Origin: Micromonospora polyrhachis
GTDB lineage: Bacteria; Actinomycetota; Actinomycetes; Mycobacteriales; Micromonosporaceae
Reading direction: 5' to 3'
NCBI RefSeq assembly: GCF_014203835.1
Contig: NZ_JACHJW010000001.1
Span: forward strand, 3,732,501-3,796,500
DNA length: 64,000 nt
The translations under genes and the position numbers were made by a program. Shown here one piece after another: positions 16,592 through 25,492 of the stretch. Numbering within the stretch: the stretch's first letter is position 1; every line of letters starts with the position of its first letter. The notes beneath the pieces are model-generated. The model was not told the DNA's origin, searched no databases, and saw only the letters and a program-made list of their open reading frames with translations.

Positions 16592-17179
16592 ATGCCACGA
16601 CAGGGATTGACGAGTGAGCGGGTCTCGGCCGCCGCCGCCGAGCTGGCAGACGCGGTCGGGTTGTCACGGTTGACCGTCGCGGCAGTCGCTCGGCACTTCG
16701 GGGTCTCGGACGCCGCGCTGTACACGCATGTCGGCAGTCGCGATGCCTTGATCGAGCAGGTCGCGGTTCGGGGGGCGGCCACCTTCGCCGACCGGCTTGC
16801 CCTCGCCGTGGCTGGCCGGGCGGGGCGGCAGGCCCTCAGTGGCTTTGCCGACGCCTATCGCGCTTTCGCGGTGTTGCATCCGGGGCAGTACGCCGCGACT
16901 CAGCTGCAACTGCCCCCCGAGGTCGGTACGAATTCGGGGGGGCATCTCCGCATGATCGAGCTGAGCTACGCGATGCTTCGCGGGTACGGGCTCGACGAAC
17001 CGGGCCTGACCGACGCGGTGCGCTTCGTGCGCAGCACCTTCCACGGGTTCGCCACGCTCGAAACTACCGACGGATTCGGGCATCCCCGCGACGTCGACGC
17101 GTCGTGGAACCGCATCCTCGACGCGGTGCACGCCACCCTGAGCAACTGGCCGACCGGCACGAAGGAGGAGCAGGAATGA
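16592..17179 (+). CDS. TetR family regulator
   Basis: A 195-residue repressor. The N-terminal helix-turn-helix spans about 7-55 (AAELADAVGLSRLTVAAVAR then HFGVSDAALYTHVGSRDAL), the TetR DNA-binding pattern. The C-terminal part (WHG/TetR_C type, with AVLHPGQYAATQL and RSTFHGFATLE) binds an unknown ligand. Tandem palindromes precede the start, and the stop overlaps the ATG of an alpha/beta hydrolase, so both form one operon. The hydrolase is therefore the probable regulated enzyme, with its substrate or product as effector. Confidence 0.92.
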   Translation: MPRQGLTSERVSAAAAELADAVGLSRLTVAAVARHFGVSDAALYTHVGSRDALIEQVAVRGAATFADRLALAVAGRAGRQALSGFADAYRAFAVLHPGQYAATQLQLPPEVGTNSGGHLRMIELSYAMLRGYGLDEPGLTDAVRFVRSTFHGFATLETTDGFGHPRDVDASWNRILDAVHATLSNWPTGTKEEQE

Positions 17180-18015
17180 ACAACCATCAGAGCCACGACC
17201 AGTACGTTTGGTCGGCCGACGGCACCCGTCTAGTGGTCCGGCGCATGGGTTCCGGTGACCCCGTCGTCCTCGTACACGGCTCGGGAGGTGGGCTGCATTC
17301 CTGGGGCATCGTCGCCGACCAACTCGCCGCCGGCTACGAGCTGTGGCTGCCGGCCAGGCGCGGCTATGGTCCCAGCGACGTCCCGTCCGGTATCAAGTCC
17401 TTCAAAGTCGAGGTCGCCGACCTGATCGCTGTCATCGAGGCGGCCCGTGAGTCCTCGGGTAGGCCGGTGCATCTCGTCGGGACCTCCTACGGAGCGACTC
17501 TGTCGTTGCACACCGCCGCGACAGAGTCGCGCGACCTGCGCTCGTTGGCCATCTTTGAGGCCCCGCTCTTCGCAGCCGGGCCGGAGATCGTACCCATGCT
17601 CGATCGATACCGTGCCGCCTTCGATCGGAACGATGACCAGGCGATGGCTGCGGCGTTGAACGAGGTGACGCGGGTTCCGGCCGAGATCGTCGCGGCATTC
17701 GCCGCCGCAGCGGGTGACCGGACCCCCGACCCGGCCGAGGCGCGACGCTCGGCAATCGGCTGGCTACACGACCTCGAAGCACTCGCCGAGGACAGCACCG
17801 ACATCGCCCGGTGGTCCACGATCACCGTGCCGACCCTGCTGATGCAGGGTGCTGACACCTGGGAGCCGATGCCCACCACGATGAACGCCCTCGCCGAGAC
17901 GATTCCAGGAGCGCGTCAAATCATCTGGCCGGGACAATCGCACTTCGCGACCATGACGGCACCTGCCCTGGTCGCCGACACCCTGGGGCAGTTCTTCACC
18001 GAAGTCCCCGCATAG
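17176..18015 (+). CDS. alpha/beta hydrolase
   Basis: A 279-residue alpha/beta-fold hydrolase. ATG 17176 overlaps the TetR stop (ATGA), with GGAGGAG upstream. The oxyanion HGSGGG lies at about 35-40. The nucleophile elbow GTSYGAT has Ser at about 98. The acid Asp is in MQGADTWEP (about 228), and the catalytic His is in GQSHFATM (about 256). The cap domain is about 120-200. The small size and TetR coupling suggest a detoxifying or catabolic esterase/lactonase. The substrate is unknown. Confidence 0.93.
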   Translation: MNNHQSHDQYVWSADGTRLVVRRMGSGDPVVLVHGSGGGLHSWGIVADQLAAGYELWLPARRGYGPSDVPSGIKSFKVEVADLIAVIEAARESSGRPVHLVGTSYGATLSLHTAATESRDLRSLAIFEAPLFAAGPEIVPMLDRYRAAFDRNDDQAMAAALNEVTRVPAEIVAAFAAAAGDRTPDPAEARRSAIGWLHDLEALAEDSTDIARWSTITVPTLLMQGADTWEPMPTTMNALAETIPGARQIIWPGQSHFATMTAPALVADTLGQFFTEVPA

Positions 18016-18039
18016 CCGTTGCGGGGAGATCTGGCCCGA

Positions 18040-18068
18040 GGCCGGCGGGCCCCCCGTTCCCGCCGGCC
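18040..18068 (+). terminator. GC-rich hairpin terminator
   Basis: GGCCGGCGGG (18040-18049) pairs with CCCGCCGGCC (18059-18068) around a 9-nt loop, 25 bp after the hydrolase stop and before the convergent HNH gene. Confidence 0.65.
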
Positions 18069-18111
18069 GGCTCAGGTGTTCCCTGTGTTACGTCAGGAGG
18101 TGGACCAGCCC

Positions 18112-18555
18112 TCATCGAGCCAGCGCGGCCCAGGTGGGGACCGCCGGGTCGCCGTAACGGATGGGCATGCCCGCCTCGGCGGGGGTCCGGTCGCCCTTGC
18201 GCTGGTTGCAGTCGTAGCAGGCGGCGATCGTGTTCTGCCAGGTGTTCCGGCCGCCGCGCGAGCGGGGCAGGACGTGGTCGATGGTGGTGGCGGGTGCGGC
18301 GCAGTAGCCGCACCGGCGGTCGTCCCGGGTGTGTACGCCGGACCGGGACCAGGCTGGTCCCGACGAGAACCGCCAGCGGGGCACCAGGTAGCGGACGAGC
18401 CGGACGACGCGTGGCATCGGGAAGATACCGATGAGCCGGTCCGGCTCTGCCTCGTGTATTTCTGCCACCCGGCGGCACAGCATCCGGATGGCGTGCTTGA
18501 CGCTGACCCGGTGCAGTGGGCCGAGATCGGCGTTGACTACGAGTACGGCGGTCAT
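18112..18555 (-). CDS. HNH endonuclease
   Basis: A 147-residue protein from ATG 18555. The HNH motif is complete: CGYCAAPATTIDHVLPRSRG (about 87-106), then TWQNTIAACYDCNQRKGDRT. It has the paired CxxC zinc knuckles and the IDHVxPxSRGG/N/H core. The N-terminal 65 residues (VLVVNADLGPLHRVSVKHAI and so on) match a widespread actinobacterial HNH subgroup encoded singly in chromosomes, without phage context. Its biological role is unsettled; repair or mobile origin are possible. An imperfect 14-bp hairpin lies 33 bp upstream of the start. Confidence 0.92.
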   Translation of the reverse strand: MTAVLVVNADLGPLHRVSVKHAIRMLCRRVAEIHEAEPDRLIGIFPMPRVVRLVRYLVPRWRFSSGPAWSRSGVHTRDDRRCGYCAAPATTIDHVLPRSRGGRNTWQNTIAACYDCNQRKGDRTPAEAGMPIRYGDPAVPTWAALAR

Positions 18556-18885
18556 CGGGCCCTCCCTTCGATGTCTGGATACGAATGAGCCACCCGATTC
18601 GATCGTCGAATGGGTGGCTCCGTTGGTCGACGGAGTCCTATTCGTGGTGCTCGTTAAGTTCGTGCTGGTAGTGGCGTCGGCTGCCGGCCTGGGTCGCCAG
18701 ACTTGGCCGGTCGTAGCTGGCCAGGTCAAGCGGTGACGATGCGTGGCGAGAACACGGCATTGACCGTGTCGATTCGCTCGACGTGTATCGCCACATGGCT
18801 TGCTCCGTTGTCGGTTAGGTGACCGTGCATGCGTACGGTAGATCGTTTTGCCGTTGTGGGGCAATGGATTTCAAACGACCCTTCC
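18556..18885. other. intergenic region with hairpin upstream of HNH gene
   Basis: About 330 bp without a gene. At 18588-18618 AGCCACCC-G-ATTCGA pairs with TCGAATGGGTGGCT, a 14-bp stem with one bulged G, in the HNH leader; it may be an operator or RNA structure. Nothing else is supportable. Confidence 0.55.
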
Positions 18886-19374
18886 TTACATCTGGGCGGG
18901 GCGGCAGGTGGGTGGGCGGTCCGACGGGGGCCAGACGTACGGCAGGTCGTCGGGGAGGTCGCCGAAGAGGGGGCGGTAGAAGTCGGGGTCCTTGCGAAGC
19001 AGGGACGATCGGTGGCTCAGGTGAAGGTCCTCCCGGCCGAGCCAGGGTGGCAGTTCGTGGGCGGCGGCGAGTTCGGCCTGGGGGCGTACGAGGGTGGTGC
19101 CGCAGGCGGCGGCGTAGTCGCCGACGATGCTGGTCGCGCAGGTGTCGGCGCGTCCCGGCTCGACCCAGACCGAGCAGATGTCCAGGCCGTACCGGACCAG
19201 GCCCTCCTCGTATCCGGCCCACATCTTCACCGCGGGATGGTTTCGCCAGCCGTACTTCGGCCAGGTCAGGGCGCGGAGCACCTGCAGCGTCTCGACCCGC
19301 TGCTTGCCGAGCCGCCGAGGATCGAGACTCCGTGCGCTGAGTACGAAGTCCGAGTACGGCAGGAATGTCTGCAT
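18886..19374 (-). CDS. MSMEG_6728-like protein (pyrimidine-dimer glycosylase-like)
   Basis: A 162-residue protein beginning MQTFLPYSDFVLSARSLDPR and RLGKQRVETLQVLRAL, the characteristic N-terminus of the actinobacterial MSMEG_6728 family, which resembles phage T4 endonuclease V-like pyrimidine-dimer DNA glycosylases. The conserved WRNHPAVKMWAGYEEGLVRY segment follows (about 43-62), and ELPPWLGREDLHLSHRSSLL leads to a C-terminal FYRPLFGDLPDDLPYVWP block. Catalysis is not demonstrated for this family by anything here. It is a monocistronic gene next to the HNH endonuclease, so a DNA-repair theme is possible but inferred. Confidence 0.85.
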   Translation of the reverse strand: MQTFLPYSDFVLSARSLDPRRLGKQRVETLQVLRALTWPKYGWRNHPAVKMWAGYEEGLVRYGLDICSVWVEPGRADTCATSIVGDYAAACGTTLVRPQAELAAAHELPPWLGREDLHLSHRSSLLRKDPDFYRPLFGDLPDDLPYVWPPSDRPPTCRPAQM

Positions 19375-19470
19375 GGTTCGGTTTTACCCGATATAAGGGG
19401 CAGCATGCGCTCCGCAGGCTCATGATCGAACGGGCTGCGCGAGGATGATCTCAACGAATACGATTCGGAC

Positions 19471-21288
19471 ATGGTGGACCCCTGGCGCTTCCGGGCGCGG
19501 CGCGCGGTCGAGACGAAACTGCGCGACGGACTGCGCCCGAACGGCGACCCGCGTCCACATTATGTGGTCTGTGGACAGGATGCCCTGGCGTTCCACCTGG
19601 TCAACACGTTGCTCGGAGACGAGATGCAGGCAGGCTCGGTGCGGGTCACCGTCATCGTGCCGCATCGCCGCCGGGTGGACGGGCCGGACGTCCGGACCAT
19701 CCGAGGCATCCGGCTGATCAAGTCGGACCGGCTGGACGAGGAGACCTTCCGGGCCGCCGGGCTGGTCGGGGCGAGTGGCCTCGCGCTGTTGCATCAGGAC
19801 GACGTGGGCAACATCCATGCCGCGCTCTGCGCCCAGGAGGTCGAGCCCCGCCTGCGGGTGGTGATGCGCATGTTCAACACCAGTCTCGGCCACGGTATCC
19901 GCCAGCTCTTCCCGGACTGCGCCGTACTCTCCGATGCCTCGATGGCCGCCCCCGCCTTCGTCGCGGCAGCGCTGGGCGAGGTGGCCCCGACCTACTTCCG
20001 GCACGGTGGCCGGACGCTCTACGTCGCCCGGCGGGCGGACGTACGGCCCGAGCAGGTGGTCTGCGGCCTGGCCGACACCCGCGACAACAACAACCTGCGG
20101 GTGCTACCGGAGGACGAGGAACAGGACGACCTGGTGCTGGCCGAGGCAGTCGGCCAGCCCACCGGCACCGAGCTGGCCGCCCGCCGGATCTGGCTGCGGC
20201 GACAGCGCCGCCGCCGGCAACGACCGTGGAAGCTGTTTTGGCAGGCGGTACGGTCGTTCGCCACCCGCAAGATCGGCCTAGCCACCATCGTGGTGCTCGG
20301 GGTGGTCGCGCTCTTCGGTGTGGTGCTCTCCTGGGCCGAGCACGTAAACGTCTGGCAGGCGCTCTACCTGACCCTGGTGACCACGGTGAGCGGGGCCGAC
20401 CCCGACGTGCAGAAGAGTGACGCCGGGCAGGTGATGCAGGTGGTGCTCACCCTCGCCGGCCTGGCGCTCATTCCACTGATCACCGCGGCCGTGGTGGACG
20501 GCATGGTCAACGCCCGGTTGGCGTTGGACGCCGGCCGGCTACAGACCCCGCGCGAGGGCCACGTGATCGTGGTGGGGCTGGGCAACGTCGGGACCCGGGT
20601 GATGGGCCAGCTCAACGACCTCGGCATCGAGGTGGTGGCGATCGACAAGGACCCGGCCGCCCGAGGCGCGGCGCGGGCCCAACGGTTGAACATCCCGCTG
20701 ATCATCGGGGACGGTGCTCGGGAGGAAACCCTGCACGCCGCCTCGGTGAACACCTGCCATGCGCTGGTGGTGGTCTCCACCGACGACGTGACGAACCTCC
20801 AGGCAGCCCTCAACGGGCGGGCGGCCAACCCGGACCTGCGGGTGGTGCTGCGCCTGTTCGACGGTGACTTCGCCGCCCGGATCCAGAAGGCGTTCAACAT
20901 CGGTACCTCGCGCAGCGTCTCCTACCTCGCCGCGCCGTCGTTCGCCGCCGCACTGCTGAACCGGGCAGTGATCGCCACCATCCCGGTCGACCGGCACGCC
21001 CTGCTGGTCGCCGAGGTGCCGGTTACGGCCGGCTCTCCGCTGGCCGGCGGCAAGCTCGGCGCGGTCAGCCAACCCCAGGGGGTACGCGTCATCGCGGTCA
21101 CCCGGTCCGGTCAGTCCCGCCTCGACTGGTCACCGTCGGCCGAGGAACTGATCAACCCCGGTGACCGGCTGACCGTGGTGGCCCGTCGGGCCGGGCTGAC
21201 CTGGCTGCTCCGGCAGGCGAGCCCGGCGCTGGTCGTACCGGCCCAGGCGAGGGGGCCCGCCGAGCCCGGTGACTCGTCTGGTCAGTAG
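19471..21288 (+). CDS. potassium channel protein with two RCK domains
   Basis: A 605-residue membrane protein. Residues about 30-200 form an N-terminal RCK/TrkA-N Rossmann domain (HYVVCGQDALAFHLVNTLL). Two transmembrane helices (about 268-292 and 325-345) flank a pore-loop-like segment, LYLTLVTTVSGADPDV, where the usual TVGYG filter is replaced by TTVSGAD. The second TrkA-N domain is intact (VIVVGLGNVGTRVMGQL, about 365-381), followed by a TrkA-C domain at about 500-590. This architecture is known in actinobacteria as a K+ channel-related NAD-binding protein. The missing GYG filter raises doubt about K+ selectivity. Its 3' end repeats that of the convergent DUF4032 gene. Confidence 0.85.
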   Translation: MVDPWRFRARRAVETKLRDGLRPNGDPRPHYVVCGQDALAFHLVNTLLGDEMQAGSVRVTVIVPHRRRVDGPDVRTIRGIRLIKSDRLDEETFRAAGLVGASGLALLHQDDVGNIHAALCAQEVEPRLRVVMRMFNTSLGHGIRQLFPDCAVLSDASMAAPAFVAAALGEVAPTYFRHGGRTLYVARRADVRPEQVVCGLADTRDNNNLRVLPEDEEQDDLVLAEAVGQPTGTELAARRIWLRRQRRRRQRPWKLFWQAVRSFATRKIGLATIVVLGVVALFGVVLSWAEHVNVWQALYLTLVTTVSGADPDVQKSDAGQVMQVVLTLAGLALIPLITAAVVDGMVNARLALDAGRLQTPREGHVIVVGLGNVGTRVMGQLNDLGIEVVAIDKDPAARGAARAQRLNIPLIIGDGAREETLHAASVNTCHALVVVSTDDVTNLQAALNGRAANPDLRVVLRLFDGDFAARIQKAFNIGTSRSVSYLAAPSFAAALLNRAVIATIPVDRHALLVAEVPVTAGSPLAGGKLGAVSQPQGVRVIAVTRSGQSRLDWSPSAEELINPGDRLTVVARRAGLTWLLRQASPALVVPAQARGPAEPGDSSGQ

Positions 21289-21326
21289 ACCGCCGCCCGG
21301 GGGCGAGTTGCTCGGTCAGTAGACCG
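21280..21326. repeat. duplicated segment containing both convergent stop codons
   Basis: GGTCAGTAGACCG occurs at 21280-21292 and 21314-21326, 34 bp apart, within a longer imperfect duplication. The first copy contains the stop of the channel gene and the second contains the stop of the convergent DUF4032 gene. Confidence 0.75.
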
Positions 21327-22542
21327 GTGCCGGCACCTCGACGCCGAGGACGGCCTGCTCGTCCGGACGGTGCACCAGCACGTCGGAGAGGAACGACTGC
21401 ACCGCCGGGGCCAGCCCGACGTCCCGGCCGGCCTGCTCGGAGAGCCGCCACCGGTGCTCGATGACCTGTGCGAACAGCTCCGCCGGCTCCAGCTTGCCGC
21501 GCAGGTGTGCCGGTACGGCCCGGACCACCGGCTCGAACACCTCGGTCAGCCAGCGGTGGGCGGCCTGCTGCTCGTCGGTCAGGTCGCTCTCCGCCCGGTA
21601 GGTGTCCAGGTCGTTGAGGAGTCGTCGGGCCTGGTTCTCCTCCGCGTCCAGGCCGGTCAGTCGGATCAGCCGGCGGCAGTGGTAGCCGGCGTCGACCACC
21701 TTGGGGCGGACCAGGTACCGCCCTTCGTCCATCATCGACATGGCAACCTCGGCGACGTCGAAGCCGAGTTCGTTGAGCCGGCGGATCCGGCCTTCGATGT
21801 CGTGCCGGGCCTGCCGTTCGACCTGCTGCTCGTAGGTGATCTCGTGCCACAGCCCCTCGTAGCGGCGTACCACCTCCTCGCAGACCACCTCGGGATCGAT
21901 GGACTCGTGCAGCAGGCCGGCGGCCTGGAGGTCAAGTGCCTCCCCGAAGATGTTGACCCGGGCGATCTCCAGGTCCTCCCCGCGCTGGCCGTTGGAGAGT
22001 TGCCGGTGCAGGGCACCGGTCTCGGCGTCCACCAGGTAGGCGGCGAATGCCCCGGCGTCCCGTCGGAACAGCGTGTTGGAGAGCGAGCAGTCGCCCCAGA
22101 AGAAGCCCGTGAGATGCATCCGGACGATCAGGGCGGCGAGCGCGTCGAGTAGCCGGCTCATCGTCTCCGGGCGCAGCGTGCCGGAGAACAACGCCCGGTA
22201 CGGCAGGGAGAACTGGAGGTGCCGGGTGATCAGCACCGGGTCGAGGGGTTCGCCGTCGGCGGTGTGTCGGTCGGCAACGATGGCGACCGCCTCCACCGAC
22301 GGGAAGTCGATACGTTCCAGTGCGCGTAGCAGGTCGTACTCCCGCTCGGCGACTCGCTCGCCGGTTTCCTTGACCGCGTACACCGTGCCGGCTAGTCGGA
22401 CGAATCTGACGATATGCCGTGAGATGCCTTGAGGGAGGGCCACCAGATGGTCTGCGGGCCACTCCTCCAACGGAGTCGACCACGGTAGGTCGAGCAGCGC
22501 CGGGTCAACGAGGGCCGATGTGATCCGCACGAGAACAAGCAT
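21316..22542 (-). CDS. DUF4032 protein with kinase-like fold
   Basis: A 408-residue protein, or 404 from the internal GTG at 22530, which starts at the usual family boundary RITSALVDPALLDLPWSTPL. The N-terminal half has a lipopolysaccharide-kinase-like (Kdo/WaaP) fold: IVRFVRLAGTVYAVKETGER with a candidate ATP-binding Lys, E86-type residues, then MHLTGFFWGDCSLSNTLFRR (about 142-161), matching the catalytic HxxxFxxGDxxxxN loop, and AYLVDAETGAL as the DxE metal motif. The C-terminal DUF4032 domain (about 215-375) is helical. It is a probable small-molecule or lipid kinase of unknown substrate, widely present in actinobacteria. It is convergent with the channel gene. Confidence 0.87.
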   Translation of the reverse strand: MLVLVRITSALVDPALLDLPWSTPLEEWPADHLVALPQGISRHIVRFVRLAGTVYAVKETGERVAEREYDLLRALERIDFPSVEAVAIVADRHTADGEPLDPVLITRHLQFSLPYRALFSGTLRPETMSRLLDALAALIVRMHLTGFFWGDCSLSNTLFRRDAGAFAAYLVDAETGALHRQLSNGQRGEDLEIARVNIFGEALDLQAAGLLHESIDPEVVCEEVVRRYEGLWHEITYEQQVERQARHDIEGRIRRLNELGFDVAEVAMSMMDEGRYLVRPKVVDAGYHCRRLIRLTGLDAEENQARRLLNDLDTYRAESDLTDEQQAAHRWLTEVFEPVVRAVPAHLRGKLEPAELFAQVIEHRWRLSEQAGRDVGLAPAVQSFLSDVLVHRPDEQAVLGVEVPAPVY

Positions 22543-22686
22543 GCCGGTTCATGTCTTCCGGCGCTCGTCGCCGTGGTTGGGCACACACCCTTCAAGGTCG
22601 GCGGATGTGGAGATCCTGGGGAGGAGGCGTGCGGACCTGCTGCGCGGATCGGGGTGGGCGGTAGCGTGGTCCGGGTGCGAAAGACC

Positions 22687-23427
22687 ATGACAGCGCCACG
22701 ACGGGTACGTCTCCGTCCGGTCCGGCCAGCCGGTTGGTGGTTCGACGGCCTGCTGCTGGTCGGGTTCGTGGCCCTGACCCTGGCCCTGGTCAATGGTTAC
22801 CTGCTCGGAACCGACCTGGTGGTCCGTGACTGGGTGGATGCGCATCGTCCCGATGTCGCGTACTGGATCGCCCGGGTGTTCAACTACCTCGGCCAGGGTG
22901 GCTGGCTACTGACGCCGGTCGCCAGTGTCTTGGCCGTCCTGGTCTCCCTCCGGACCCGGTCGATCCGGCCGCTGCTCGTCGTGGCGGCCGCGTTCCTGTT
23001 GACCTACCTCACCATCGGACCGCTCAAGTTCCTGCTGGTCCGGGGCTATCCGCACAACTGGGACCTGGCCCACCCCGAGCAGTTGTTCAGCGACCCGGAG
23101 AACGGTTCAGCCTATCCGTCGGGGCACGTGGCCAACGCGATCGTCTGGTACGGGGTGATCGCGCTGCTGCTCGCCGCGCTGCTACGTACGCTGGGCCGCC
23201 CGGACGTTCCACCGAAGCTCTACCAGGCGATCCGGATCGCGCCACCGGCCATCGTCTTCGTCACCACCACCTACCTCGGCTTCCACTGGCTGACCGACTC
23301 GATCGCCGGCCTGCTGCTGGGATGGTTCCTGGACCGGCTGCTGGCCCGGGTGCCGTGGGACGACCTCCCCCTGCCGGCCCTGCCCAGAGGACTGGGCCGG
23401 GCCGGGGTTTTCACCACGGGAAGTTAG
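22687..23427 (+). CDS. PAP2 family phosphatase
   Basis: A 246-residue integral membrane protein with about six helices. The three catalytic motifs of the type 2 phosphatidic acid phosphatase family are present: KFLLVRGYPH (KxxxxxxRP-like, with RGYP), YPSGHVAN (PSGH) and TYLGFHWLTDSIAGL (SxxxHxxxD-like, with HWLTD). The substrate-binding face is extracellular or periplasm-side, typical for dephosphorylation of lipid phosphates such as undecaprenyl pyrophosphate. The ATG at 22687 is chosen; GTG at 22675 is an alternative and no clear Shine-Dalgarno decides. It is convergent with nagA. Confidence 0.92.
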   Translation: MTAPRRVRLRPVRPAGWWFDGLLLVGFVALTLALVNGYLLGTDLVVRDWVDAHRPDVAYWIARVFNYLGQGGWLLTPVASVLAVLVSLRTRSIRPLLVVAAAFLLTYLTIGPLKFLLVRGYPHNWDLAHPEQLFSDPENGSAYPSGHVANAIVWYGVIALLLAALLRTLGRPDVPPKLYQAIRIAPPAIVFVTTTYLGFHWLTDSIAGLLLGWFLDRLLARVPWDDLPLPALPRGLGRAGVFTTGS

Positions 23428-23438
23428 CCGACGCGGGG

Positions 23439-24545
23439 TCAGACCCAGGCGCCGGCCCGCATCACCCGGATGATGTTCAGGTCGTCGTCGAGCACCACCA
23501 GGTCGGCCCGGCAACCGGTGGCGAGCTTGCCGACCCGGTCGCCGAGCCCGATCGCCCGGGCCGGCGTGAGGGTCGACATCCGGATCGCGTCCGGGATGGA
23601 CACCCCGGCACCGACCGCCTGGCGTACGGCGGCGTCCATGGTCAGCGTGCTGCCGGCGATCGCACCGTCCCGGGCCAGCCGGGCCACCCGGTCGGCGACC
23701 ACGACGGCCTGCCCGCCGAGTTCGTACTCGCCGTCGGGCATCCCGGCGGCGGCCATCGCGTCGGTGATCAGGACGGCCCGGTCGGGGCCGGCGGTGGCGG
23801 CGACGAAGGCCAGCGTGCCGTCGTGCAGGTGGATCCCGTCGGCGATCAGTTCACAGGTCACGCCGGGTGCGCCGAGCAGGGTGAGCACCGGTCCGGGTTC
23901 GCGGTGGTGCGGGGGGCGCATGCCGTTGAAGAGGTGGGTGGCGACGGTCGCCCCGGCGTCGATCGCGGCTCGGGTCTGGTCGTACGTGGCGTCGGTGTGA
24001 CCGACCGCCGCGACCACGCCCCGGGAGACCAGTAGCCGGATCGCGTCCAGCGCACCGGCGCGCTCCGGGGCGATGGTGACCATCCGAACCGCGCCGTTGC
24101 CGAGGTCGAGCAGTTCGGTCAGCTCGTCGAGGGACGGGTCGCGCAGGAAGTCCGGGTTCTGCGCCCCGCACCGCACCGCCGACAGGTACGGACCCTCGTA
24201 GTGGACGCCGGCCAGCACCCCCTTGTCGACCAGGGGCGCGAATGCGGCGGTGGCGTCCCGCATCAGCTCGTACGGGGAGCTGACCAGGCTGGCCAGCAGG
24301 GTGGTGGTGCCGTGGGCGAGGTGGAAGTCGGCGGCCTCCCGGGCCGCCTCGGCATCCCCGGTGGTGAAGGTGTGCCCGCCGCCACCGTGGGTGTGGATGT
24401 CGACGAAGCCCGGCACGATCCAGTGCCCGTCACGGTGGGACGGATACTCGGCGATCGCGGTGATCCGGTCTCCGTTGATTTCCACACAGCCCTGCTGGAT
24501 GACTCCCGTCGGGGTCACCACCCGGCCACTGACCCGTACCGTCAT
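23439..24545 (-). CDS. nagA: N-acetylglucosamine-6-phosphate deacetylase
   Basis: A 368-residue amidohydrolase converting GlcNAc-6-phosphate to GlcN-6-phosphate and acetate. Metal and substrate motifs are visible: VDIHTHGGGGH (about 48-58), HYEGPYLS (Glu metal ligand, about 114-121), GHTDATYDQ (about 179-187), THLFNGMRP (about 200-208) and LITDAMAAAGMPDG with the catalytic Asp (about 255-268). ATG 24545 overlaps the stop of the ROK kinase gene (ATGA coupling). It is the third gene of the SIS-ROK-nagA operon, divergent from a DeoR-type regulator that probably senses an amino-sugar phosphate. Confidence 0.95.
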   Translation of the reverse strand: MTVRVSGRVVTPTGVIQQGCVEINGDRITAIAEYPSHRDGHWIVPGFVDIHTHGGGGHTFTTGDAEAAREAADFHLAHGTTTLLASLVSSPYELMRDATAAFAPLVDKGVLAGVHYEGPYLSAVRCGAQNPDFLRDPSLDELTELLDLGNGAVRMVTIAPERAGALDAIRLLVSRGVVAAVGHTDATYDQTRAAIDAGATVATHLFNGMRPPHHREPGPVLTLLGAPGVTCELIADGIHLHDGTLAFVAATAGPDRAVLITDAMAAAGMPDGEYELGGQAVVVADRVARLARDGAIAGSTLTMDAAVRQAVGAGVSIPDAIRMSTLTPARAIGLGDRVGKLATGCRADLVVLDDDLNIIRVMRAGAWV

Positions 24546-25492
24546 CGGACCTCCACGTTGTCGAGCATGAGTAGATTGTCCAGGGCGAGTAGGGCGGCTC
24601 CGAGGCAGCCAGCCTCGTCGCCGAGGGTGGCCGGAACGAGTCGGGGTTCCCGGTGGAAGGTGAGCCGCTGACGGAGTGCGACGCGCAGCGGTTCGAGCAG
24701 GTCGTCGCCGGCCTCGGCGAGCCCGCCACCGATCACGATCCGCTCGACGTCGAAGAGGGCCTGGGCGATGAGCAGCCCGTCGGCGAGTGCGTCGATGGTC
24801 TCCCGCCATACCCGGGTGGCCAGCTTCTCCCGGCCGACCAGGCCAGCGACCTGGGCCGCGGTGGCCGGTACCCCGGCGAGTTCGGTGTACCGCCGCCCGA
24901 CGGCGGCGGCGGACGCGACCGCTTCGAGGCAGCCGACCTGGCCGCAGCCGCAGCGCGGGCCGTCGGGACGTACGACGATGTGCCCGATCTCGCCAGCGGC
25001 ACCGTGCGCGCCGGTGAGGGCCACGCCGTCGACCAGGTGCGCGGCGGCGATTCCGGTGCCGACGGCGACAAAGAGCAGGTGCCGGTCGTCCCGGCCGGAG
25101 CCGAGCCGCGCCTCCGCGATCCCACCCACGCGTACGTCGTGGCCGAGCGCCGCCGGTAGCCCGAGCCGCGTCGTCACCAACTCTCGCAGGGGTACGTCCC
25201 GGAAGCCCAGGTTGGCTGACCAGACGGCGGTGCCGGTGGTCTCGTCGACGACCCCCGGTACCGCGATGCCCACGGCTACCGGGGTGAGGCCGTCGGCGGT
25301 GGCCCTGCTGGCCAGTCCTTCGGCGATGCCGAGGATGGTTTCGATGACGGTTGCCGGCCCCTGTTCGGCCCGGGTCGGGTGCCGCTCGGTGTGGTGGCTG
25401 GTGCCGTCCCGGCCGACCAGGGCGCACTTGATTCCGGTCCCGCCGACGTCGAGCGCGACGACGACGTCGGTCTTGTTGCCGTCTCGGGTCAA
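24542..25492 (-). CDS. ROK family sugar kinase (probable GlcNAc kinase)
   Basis: A 316-residue kinase from a TTG start that overlaps the SIS gene stop (TTGA). The ATP-binding DVGGTGIKCALV lies at about 12-23. The catalytic Asp region GHDVRVGGIAEA is at about 107-118, where the usual ND is HD. The zinc-binding GEIGHIVV and CGCGQVGCLE motifs are at about 145-172, and the second phosphate loop is VIGGGLAEAG. It probably phosphorylates N-acetylglucosamine or a related sugar taken up from chitin or cell wall, feeding NagA encoded next. A C-terminal hydrophobic tail LLALDNLLMLDNV is slightly unusual. Confidence 0.92.
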   Translation of the reverse strand: MTRDGNKTDVVVALDVGGTGIKCALVGRDGTSHHTERHPTRAEQGPATVIETILGIAEGLASRATADGLTPVAVGIAVPGVVDETTGTAVWSANLGFRDVPLRELVTTRLGLPAALGHDVRVGGIAEARLGSGRDDRHLLFVAVGTGIAAAHLVDGVALTGAHGAAGEIGHIVVRPDGPRCGCGQVGCLEAVASAAAVGRRYTELAGVPATAAQVAGLVGREKLATRVWRETIDALADGLLIAQALFDVERIVIGGGLAEAGDDLLEPLRVALRQRLTFHREPRLVPATLGDEAGCLGAALLALDNLLMLDNVEVR

